From: Flavobacterium chungbukense
GTDB taxonomy: Bacteria; Bacteroidota; Bacteroidia; Flavobacteriales; Flavobacteriaceae
Assembly: GCF_020805785.1 (NCBI RefSeq)
Contig: NZ_JAJGZV010000009.1
Location: 1 to 64,000, forward strand
Length of the DNA: 64,000 nucleotides
Direction: 5' to 3'
This document shows, one piece after another, positions 58,124 to 64,000 of the stretch. A program made the translations under genes and the position numbers. Below the pieces are notes generated by a model, which was not told where the DNA came from, searched no databases, and saw only the letters and a list, made by a program, of their open reading frames with translations. Each line of letters starts with the position of its first letter. Within the stretch, counting starts at the first letter, position 1.

Positions 58124-58714
58124 ATGTTTCTCGAAAATACAGTAAATCACAAAGAACAATTTGGGTGGATTGAAGTTATTTGTGGATCAATGTTTTCGGG
58201 TAAAACCGAAGAGCTGATTCGTAGATTAAAACGCGCTCAATTTGCTAAACAAAGAGTTGAAATCTTCAAACCGGCTATTGATACTCGTTATCATGACGAA
58301 ATGGTGGTGTCTCATGATGCCAACGAAATTCGCTCTACGCCAGTTCCGGCTGCGGCTAATATTTTAATTTTGGCGCAAGGATGCGATGTGATAGGAATTG
58401 ATGAAGCGCAGTTTTTTGATGACGAAATTATCACAGTCTGCAATGATTTGGCCAATCAGGGAATTCGAGTAATTGTGGCGGGACTTGATATGGATTTTAA
58501 AGGAAATCCTTTCGGACCAATGCCTGGACTTATGGCAACTGCAGAATATGTAACCAAAGTTCATGCGGTTTGTACCCGTACAGGAAATTTAGCCAATTAT
58601 AGTTTTAGAAAAACCGCAAATGATAAGTTAGTCATGCTTGGTGAAACAGAAGAGTACGAACCGCTTAGCCGTGCAGCGTATTTTAATGCTATGAAAAAAA
58701 ATCAGGAAAAATAA
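58124..58714 (+). CDS. tdk: thymidine kinase
   Basis: Phosphorylates thymidine. 196 residues from ATG 58124 ('MFLENTVNHKEQFGWIEVIC'); the longer frame to 58031 is rejected because its start lies in the promoter. Walker A is 'GSMFSGKTEELIRRL', Walker B-like 'VIGIDEAQFFD' holds the catalytic Glu, and the lid with 'KVHAVCTRTGNLANYSFRKT' follows. One Cys of the usual zinc lasso is visible; the others are replaced, as in several flavobacterial enzymes. Confidence 0.93.
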   Translation: MFLENTVNHKEQFGWIEVICGSMFSGKTEELIRRLKRAQFAKQRVEIFKPAIDTRYHDEMVVSHDANEIRSTPVPAAANILILAQGCDVIGIDEAQFFDDEIITVCNDLANQGIRVIVAGLDMDFKGNPFGPMPGLMATAEYVTKVHAVCTRTGNLANYSFRKTANDKLVMLGETEEYEPLSRAAYFNAMKKNQEK

Positions 58715-58748
58715 ATCTCAGTTATAAGCCTTAATAATATCCCAAATT

Positions 58749-59168
58749 ATGAGAAAACAGAATGTTTTACTATTAATATTGATTGGAATTGCAGTCGCTT
58801 TGGTGGCATATTTTCAGCTTTTTCTTTCTGAAAATGCCGATGAAATAAATAAGGAAGTGGTTGAATTGGTTGCAAAATACAATAAAAACTGCCCATTAAA
58901 CATCCAAGAAGGAATTCGTTTAGACAGCGTGACTTTAGCAGAAGAAAGAACTGTAAAGTACAATTTAACGCTGCTAAATGTAGAAAAGAAAACGGCTGAA
59001 ATTAATGTTATAAAAGAAGAAATTAAGAAAAGTCTTTTAAGTACTGCAAAAGCAAATCCGGGACTTAAGGTCTTTAGAGACAATGATTATACCTTGATTT
59101 ATAGTTATAGCGATAAAAAGAAAGAATTTTTGTTTGATGTGAAGATATTGCCAGATCAATATAAATAA
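58749..59168 (+). CDS. membrane-anchored protein of unknown function
   Basis: 139 residues: a basic start, one hydrophobic helix at about 7-25 ('VLLLILIGIAVALVAYFQLF'), then a soluble alpha/beta domain including 'VAKYNKNCPLNIQEGIRLDS' and 'LIYSYSDKKKEFLFDVKILP'. The helix may be an uncleaved signal. It follows tdk by 34 bases on the same strand, so the two may be transcribed together. I do not recognise the family. Confidence 0.7.
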   Translation: MRKQNVLLLILIGIAVALVAYFQLFLSENADEINKEVVELVAKYNKNCPLNIQEGIRLDSVTLAEERTVKYNLTLLNVEKKTAEINVIKEEIKKSLLSTAKANPGLKVFRDNDYTLIYSYSDKKKEFLFDVKILPDQYK

Positions 59169-59211
59169 TTTAATTTTTATATGGTTCCTTGTTTTGAAAA
59201 AAGAATATTCA

Positions 59212-59396
59212 TTCCGTAGGAACGTGTGGTTGGTAGAAAATAATTGGTTCTGCGAATAGACGTTCCGTAGGAACGGTTGATTGTTTTTTATTTCAACTGG
59301 ACTGAAGTCCAGCCCTACAATATGGATCGAGCCTCTGGCTCTTTTTGCCGTTCCGAAGGAACAAATTATATTGTAGAGCTGGACTTCAGTCCAGTT
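59212..59396. repeat. composite of GTTCC-GTAG-GAAC motifs and a 102-base hairpin element
   Basis: GTTCCGTAGGAACG-type palindromes occur near 59212, 59262 and 59350. Inside, 29-base arms at 59295-59323 and 59368-59396 start AACTGGACTGAAGTCCAG and pair with one mismatch; each arm contains the smaller palindrome GGACTGAAGTCC. This fills most of the spacer between the converging 58749 and rpoN genes. No coding frame seen. Confidence 0.75.
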
Positions 59397-59422
59397 TAAT
59401 ATATAAATATAAAAAAAAATAG

Positions 59423-59451
59423 CCCGACAAAGTTTTTTAAGACTTGTCGGG
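59423..59451 (-). terminator. terminator of rpoN
   Basis: CCCGACAA and TTGTCGGG pair around a 13-base loop; read on the minus strand it ends in a long T-run. It lies about 50 bases after the rpoN stop. Confidence 0.85.
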
Positions 59452-59501
59452 TTTATTATTTTAAATGAAATTATATTTCTTATATGGTTTATAAAAAAAA
59501 T

Positions 59502-60962
59502 CTAAATCTTCTTTCTCATTCTCGCTACCGGAATATCAAGTTGTTCGCGATATTTAGCGATTGTTCTTCTGGCAATTGGGTATCCTTTTTCTTTTAAGAT
59601 CTCAGCCAATTGATCGTCTGGAAGCGGTTTTCTTTTGTCTTCTTCCTCAATAGTGTTTTGAAGAATTTTTTTGATTTCTAAGGTCGAAACATCTTCTCCC
59701 TGATCGTTTTTCATAGCTTCAGAGAAAAATTCTTTTATCAATTTTGTTCCGTATGGCGTTTCGACATATTTACTATTTGCTACACGTGAAATCGTCGAAA
59801 TATCTAAACCAACCATATCTGCAATGTCTTTTAAGATCATTGGTTTTAATTTGGTTTCGTCACCGTCTAAGAAATATTCTTCCTGATAATGCATAATCGC
59901 ATTCATGGTAACAAAAAGTGTTTCCTGACGTTGTCTGATTGCATCAATAAACCATTTAGCTGAATCTAATTTTTGTTTGATAAACTGAACGGCATCTTTT
60001 TGTGCAGTCGATTTATCGCGAGATTCTTTATAGGTTTGCATCATTTCCTGATAATCTTTAGAAACGTGCAGGGAAGGAGCATTTCTTCCGTTTAAGGTCA
60101 GTTCTAATTCACCGTCAATAATTCTGATGGCGAAGTCAGGAACAACATTTTCAGTAACTTTATTATTTCCTGTAAAAGATCCGCCTGGTTTTGGATTCAA
60201 TCTTTCAATTTCGTGAATGGCTTTTTTAAGCTGTTCATTAGAAACGCTGTATTTCTGTAAAAGTTTGTCGTAGTGTTTCTTGGTAAAAGCATCAAACTGA
60301 TTTTCGATAATGTCAATGGCTAAATCAACATATTCAGTTGGAGTTTTATGTTTTAACTGAAGCAATAAACATTCCTGCAAATCACGTGCGCCAACTCCTG
60401 AAGGTTCTAACTCATGAATTACAGTCATCATTTTTTCAACCATTGCTTCATCAGTATAAATTCCCTGAGTAAAAGCCATATCGTCTACGATATCTGGAAT
60501 GCTTCTGCGGATGTAACCCATGTCATCAATACTTCCAACAAGGAATTCTGCAATTTCGCGCTCTTCATCATTTAAAATAAAAGTATTCAGCTGATTGATC
60601 AAATCCTGATGAAAACTAATAGGAGCTGCAAAAGGAGTCTCGCGCTCTTCATCGTCACTATAATTGTTAACCTGAGTTTTATAATCAGGCGTATCGTCGT
60701 CGCTTAGATATTCGTCAATGTTAATATCGTCTGCTTCGATTCTGTCTGATTCTGCATCATCATAATCGTCGTAGTCTTCATTAGCATATTCATCTGCTTC
60801 GTAATCGTCTTCTTTACCCGCTTCTAAAGCTGGGTTTTCGTTCATTTCTTCTAATAAACGCTGTTCAAAAGCTTGCGTGGGCAATTGAATTAACTTCATC
60901 AGCTGAATTTGCTGTGGAGATAATTTTTGGGATAATTTTAAATTTAAAAATTGCTTTAGCAT
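59502..60962 (-). CDS. rpoN: RNA polymerase sigma-54 factor
   Basis: 486 residues. Region I is Gln/Leu-rich ('QKLSPQQIQLMKLIQLPTQA'), region II is very acidic ('DEYANEDYDDYDDAESDRIE'), then the core-binding domain, an HTH with 'DIADMVGLDISTISRVANSK', and the C-terminal RpoN box 'ARRTIAKYREQLDIPVARMR'. It directs polymerase to -24/-12 promoters and needs an AAA+ activator such as the one encoded at 29957. Stand-alone gene with its own terminator. Confidence 0.96.
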   Translation of the reverse strand: MLKQFLNLKLSQKLSPQQIQLMKLIQLPTQAFEQRLLEEMNENPALEAGKEDDYEADEYANEDYDDYDDAESDRIEADDINIDEYLSDDDTPDYKTQVNNYSDDEERETPFAAPISFHQDLINQLNTFILNDEEREIAEFLVGSIDDMGYIRRSIPDIVDDMAFTQGIYTDEAMVEKMMTVIHELEPSGVGARDLQECLLLQLKHKTPTEYVDLAIDIIENQFDAFTKKHYDKLLQKYSVSNEQLKKAIHEIERLNPKPGGSFTGNNKVTENVVPDFAIRIIDGELELTLNGRNAPSLHVSKDYQEMMQTYKESRDKSTAQKDAVQFIKQKLDSAKWFIDAIRQRQETLFVTMNAIMHYQEEYFLDGDETKLKPMILKDIADMVGLDISTISRVANSKYVETPYGTKLIKEFFSEAMKNDQGEDVSTLEIKKILQNTIEEEDKRKPLPDDQLAEILKEKGYPIARRTIAKYREQLDIPVARMRKKI

Positions 60963-61096
60963 ATAAAAAGGTGCTAAGATACTAAGGCACTAAGGTGCTG
61001 AGTATCTTATGTTGACGAATTAATTTCGCTTTTAATTATTTATTAATAAATTTTAAACCTTAGGATCTTAGTACCTTAGTACCTTAGAACCTCAAA

Positions 61097-62542
61097 TTAA
61101 AATTCAGCACTTCCTGGAGTTCTTGGGAAAGGAATTACGTCTCTAATGTTTGTCATTCCGGTTACAAACAATACCAAACGCTCAAAACCTAAACCAAATC
61201 CTGCGTGAGTTGCAGAACCGAATCTTCTGGTGTCTAAATACCAGTATAATTCTTCTTCATCAATTTCTAGGGCTTTCATTTTTTCGATTAAAACGTCGTA
61301 ACGTTCTTCTCTTTCAGAACCACCAACGATTTCTCCAATTCCAGGGAAAAGAATATCCATAGCACGAACTGTTTCTCTTCCTGGTTCTGTGTTGTCGTTC
61401 AAACGCATGTAAAACGCTTTAATGTTTGCTGGGTAATCAAATAAAATTACCGGACATTTAAAGTGTTTTTCAACTAAATAACGCTCGTGTTCTGATTGTA
61501 AATCAGCTCCCCACTCGTTGATGATGTATTGAAATTTCTTCTTTTTATTTGGAGTTGAATCTCTTAAAATGTCAATTGCTTCAGTATAAGAAACACGTTT
61601 GAAGTTGTTTTCTAAAACGAAATTCAATTTCTCCAACAAAGCCATTTCGCTTCTTTCAGCTTGTGGTTTTGATTTTTCTTCTTCAAGAAGTCTTCCTTCT
61701 AAGAATTTCAAATCATCCTGACAATTGTCTAAAGTATATTTAATAACGTACTGAATAAAATCTTCAGCCAAATCCATGTTATCATCAAGGTTGTTGAAAG
61801 CAACTTCCGGTTCGATCATCCAAAATTCAGCCAAGTGGCGAGAAGTGTTTGAATTTTCTGCTCTAAATGTTGGTCCAAATGTATAAATCTGACCCAAAGC
61901 CATTGCAAAAGTTTCTCCTTCTAATTGTCCAGAAACCGTTAAGTTGGTATGTTTTCCAAAGAAATCTTTTTTGAAATCAATTGCTCCTTCTTCAGTTTTT
62001 GGTAGATTATCCAAAGGCAAAGATGTTACTTGGAACATTTCTCCAGCACCTTCAGCATCAGCTCCAGTAATGATCGGCGTGTTTACATACACAAATCCTT
62101 TTTCCTGAAAATATTTGTGAACAGCAAATGATAAAACTGAACGCACACGCATAATAGCACCAAAAGCATTTGTACGTACACGCAAGTGAGCGTTTTCACG
62201 TAAAAATTCTAAAGAGTGTTTTTTAGGTTGCATTGGAAATTTCTCAGCATCAGAATCTCCAAGAATTTCAAGTTTGTTCACCTGAATTTCATATTTCTGA
62301 CCCGCACCTTTACTTTCAACCAAAGTTCCAATTACAGAAACTGCAGCTCCAGTCGTGATTCTTTTTAAAATCTCTTCTGGTGTATTTTCAAAATCAACAA
62401 CACATTGTATATTATTAATGGTAGAACCGTCATTAAGCGCGATGAACTGATTATTTCTAAAAGTTCTCACCCATCCTTTTGCATTCACTTCCTGTAGCGT
62501 CGTCGTACTGTTTAATAAGTCTTTAACCTTTGTGTGTTTCAT
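61097..62542 (-). CDS. asnS: asparagine-tRNA ligase
   Basis: Class IIb synthetase of 481 residues. The N-terminal OB domain has 'VNAKGWVRTFRNNQFIALND'. Class II motif 2 is 'TFGPTFRAENSNTSRHLAEF' and motif 3 is 'AGFGLGFERLVLFVTGMTNI', and the start of motif 1 appears near 'YVNTPIITGADAEGAGEMFQ'. 'FWMIEPEVAF' favours Asn over Asp specificity. The upstream spacer carries TTTAGAT units and a 20-base palindrome. Confidence 0.95.
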   Translation of the reverse strand: MKHTKVKDLLNSTTTLQEVNAKGWVRTFRNNQFIALNDGSTINNIQCVVDFENTPEEILKRITTGAAVSVIGTLVESKGAGQKYEIQVNKLEILGDSDAEKFPMQPKKHSLEFLRENAHLRVRTNAFGAIMRVRSVLSFAVHKYFQEKGFVYVNTPIITGADAEGAGEMFQVTSLPLDNLPKTEEGAIDFKKDFFGKHTNLTVSGQLEGETFAMALGQIYTFGPTFRAENSNTSRHLAEFWMIEPEVAFNNLDDNMDLAEDFIQYVIKYTLDNCQDDLKFLEGRLLEEEKSKPQAERSEMALLEKLNFVLENNFKRVSYTEAIDILRDSTPNKKKKFQYIINEWGADLQSEHERYLVEKHFKCPVILFDYPANIKAFYMRLNDNTEPGRETVRAMDILFPGIGEIVGGSEREERYDVLIEKMKALEIDEEELYWYLDTRRFGSATHAGFGLGFERLVLFVTGMTNIRDVIPFPRTPGSAEF

Positions 62543-62558
62543 TTTAATTTTAGATTTT

Positions 62559-62578
62559 AGTCCCGAAGCTTCGGGACT
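62559..62578. repeat. perfect 20-base palindrome AGTCCCGAAGCTTCGGGACT
   Basis: Fully self-complementary, in the asnS upstream spacer, beside TTTAGAT units. A shorter version occurs at 33801-33818. Confidence 0.6.
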
Positions 62579-62649
62579 GATTTTAGATTATAAGAAAATC
62601 AGTTTTTTTTATATCGAATTGCAAATATAAACGATAATAATTAATTTTT

Positions 62650-62731
62650 GAAGCTGTTTCCTGCTATCCGCTATATCTTTCTATTTTTAAAGAAAAAATA
62701 GAAAGGATGCCGCTTCTATCAGGGCTAGGGC
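62650..62731 (-). repeat. interspersed repeat, family A, copy 2
   Basis: Read on the minus strand it begins GCCCTAGCCCTGATAGAAGC, has the word AGATATAGCG and ends CAGGAAACAGCTTC, matching the unit at 39694-39772 through most of its length with a different central hairpin. Confidence 0.65.
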
Positions 62732-62784
62732 ACTCGGTTTCAAAAGAAGCATTTTTTTATGAATTTACTTATTTTGTTCACTTT

Positions 62785-62884
62785 TGTCATTCCAAGGAAC
62801 GAGGAGTCGCACTAGTAATTCCGCAAATAAAGTCGCCAATCGTTGTCGAGTTTCGAGTGTGATTCCTCGTTTCTCGGAATGACA
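62785..62884. repeat. MITE-like palindrome, family B, copy 2
   Basis: 100 bases from TGTCATTCCAAGGAACGAGG to CGTTTCTCGGAATGACA; arms pair imperfectly and match the perfect element at 40084-40169 in ends and length class. The spacer 62543-62975 holds no gene I can see. Confidence 0.7.
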
Positions 62885-62975
62885 AACTGTTGGTTGAACT
62901 TTGTCAAAGTTCAAAACTTTGACAAAGATTTATGTTTTTTAATTCGTGTCAAGTAGTGAAATTAGGGGCAAAAAA

Positions 62976-63959
62976 CTATTCCAATTCGGTTTTACTTTCA
63001 AAAATTTCATGCAATTTTTTCTCCAAAAGTTTCTTGTCCGGAAGCTGTGTTTTGTATTCTGAAACCAATGTTGGAGACAAACTTCTGCTTAATGCATATT
63101 CTACAACTTCATTGTCTTTGTCTTTACAGAGCAAAATACCAATACTTGGATTCTCATTTTGTTTTTTAACATCTCGGTCAAGTGCTTCTAAATAAAAGTT
63201 TAATTGTCCTAAATGTTCAGGTTTAAATTTGTCTGTTTTTAATTCAAAGGCAACTAAGCATTGCAGACCACGATGGTAAAATAATAAGTCAATGTAAAAA
63301 TCACTGTTTCCTACTTGTAATTTATACTCTTCATCTATAAATAAAAAATCTTTTCCTAATTCAAGAATAAAATTTTTCATTTGATTTACAAGTCCTTTTT
63401 GTAAATCACTTTCGTTATGGGATTCAGGAAGATTTAAAAACTCAAAAATATAATTGTCTTTAAAAGTGTTAATGATTTCTGAATCAATTTCTCTCAACAC
63501 TGGTGAGAGTTTTGAATTCCCTATCATAGTTCTTTCAAAAAGACTTGCAGAAATTTGACGATCGAGTTCTCTTTTGCTATACGATTCCTGTTTGCATATT
63601 TTTAAATAAAACTCTTTTTCTTCTGCTGTTTTACTACGGCTAAATATTATTAGATTATTTGTCCAGTTAATTTCTCTCACCAGTGGTGAGAGTTTTGGAA
63701 AATCTTTGTAAGCTTCATAAAACTGTTTCATTCTCCAAAGATTTTTATCTGAAAATCCTTTTAAATCAGGCTCAGTTTCTTGAATGTGATTTGCTAATTG
63801 CTTTACAATAGATTGTCCCCAACTTGCTTCTTCTATTTTTGTATAGATATATTGACCAATATTCCAGTATAAATTTATCAATTCAGCGTTAACAATTTTT
63901 AAAGTGTTAATTCGAGTTTGTTTTATTAAACTAGTTATTTCTGAAAAACTTTTATCCAT
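62976..63959 (-). CDS. DUF1016 (YhcG) family PDDEXK nuclease
   Basis: 327 residues from ATG 63959; the codon six bases upstream is TTG. The N-terminal helical domain contains 'NLYWNIGQYIYTKIEEASWG', 'LKGFSDKNLWRMKQFYEAY' and 'SYSKRELDRQISASLFERTM', and the C-terminal nuclease has 'SDFYIDLLFYHRGLQCLVAF' continuing 'ELKTDKFKPEHLGQLNFYL', giving the D...E-x-K triad. The family is often found on its own and sometimes next to restriction or toxin genes. Here no partner lies within the window; the edge is 41 bases away. Confidence 0.88.
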   Translation of the reverse strand: MDKSFSEITSLIKQTRINTLKIVNAELINLYWNIGQYIYTKIEEASWGQSIVKQLANHIQETEPDLKGFSDKNLWRMKQFYEAYKDFPKLSPLVREINWTNNLIIFSRSKTAEEKEFYLKICKQESYSKRELDRQISASLFERTMIGNSKLSPVLREIDSEIINTFKDNYIFEFLNLPESHNESDLQKGLVNQMKNFILELGKDFLFIDEEYKLQVGNSDFYIDLLFYHRGLQCLVAFELKTDKFKPEHLGQLNFYLEALDRDVKKQNENPSIGILLCKDKDNEVVEYALSRSLSPTLVSEYKTQLPDKKLLEKKLHEIFESKTELE

Positions 63960-64000
63960 ACTCAATAGAATATTTAAGAATTACTTTTACTTCTCTAAAT

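Overview
The window looks like chromosome of a Flavobacterium (Bacteroidota, Flavobacteriia). Reasons: it is AT-rich; promoters follow the Bacteroidota pattern TTG-N19/20-TAnnTTTG; there is a mevalonate-type HMG-CoA synthase, a B-type sdhCAB operon and a single-subunit SdhC; secreted and lipoprotein products are typical of the group; and the spacers carry many short palindromic repeats of kinds I associate with flavobacterial genomes. Most of the window is ordinary core chromosome.

Layout. 171-5408: HMG-CoA synthase, divergent from sdhCAB. 5708-13094: secreted GH20 hexosaminidase, a DeoR-type regulator, and a four-gene minus-strand cluster (GntP permease, RidA, metal/PLP D-amino-acid lyase, M19 dipeptidase) that reads best as D-serine or D-amino-acid salvage. 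13277-19641: nitrilase-fold amidase, Ig-like lipoprotein, an overlapping pair of unknown exported proteins, methylmalonyl-CoA epimerase. 19788-22158: CAT-anticodon tRNA, a solitary C5 methyltransferase with Vsr, and a tiny protein with a C-terminal PID sorting-signal-like tail. 22192-27872: ribE, pdxA and a DUF177-rpmF-fabH-accB-accC lipid/ribosome block. 28221-29827: five tandem small secreted PepSY-like paralogues. 29957-33773: a sigma-54 activator convergent with a hybrid histidine kinase. 33960-39504: S9 peptidase, FAD oxidoreductase, mtgA, LpxR-like protein, small lipoprotein.

The most unusual part is 40227-46060. It is a 5.8-kb integrative element inserted into the 3' end of a tRNA-Ala(GGC) gene, bounded by a 20-bp direct repeat. 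It encodes a tyrosine integrase at one end, a small HUH-type Rep-like endonuclease with an N-terminal helix-turn-helix, tiny coupled proteins, 10-bp tandem repeats next to a hairpin (a candidate origin), candidate integrase arm sites at both ends, and a cargo gene with a HEPN-like RN-x3-H motif flanked by ~80-bp direct repeats. Beside it lie two decayed copies of the same tRNA at an exact 81-bp period.

46382-64000 returns to core genes: enoyl-CoA hydratase, queD, lpxH, a seven-heme cytochrome c, alpha/beta hydrolase, MFS carrier, recJ, HopJ-like, rsmI, an acidic low-complexity protein, tdk, rpoN, asnS and a DUF1016 nuclease. RpoN could serve the sigma-54 activator seen earlier in the window. 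All functions are read from sequence by eye; no searches were run.
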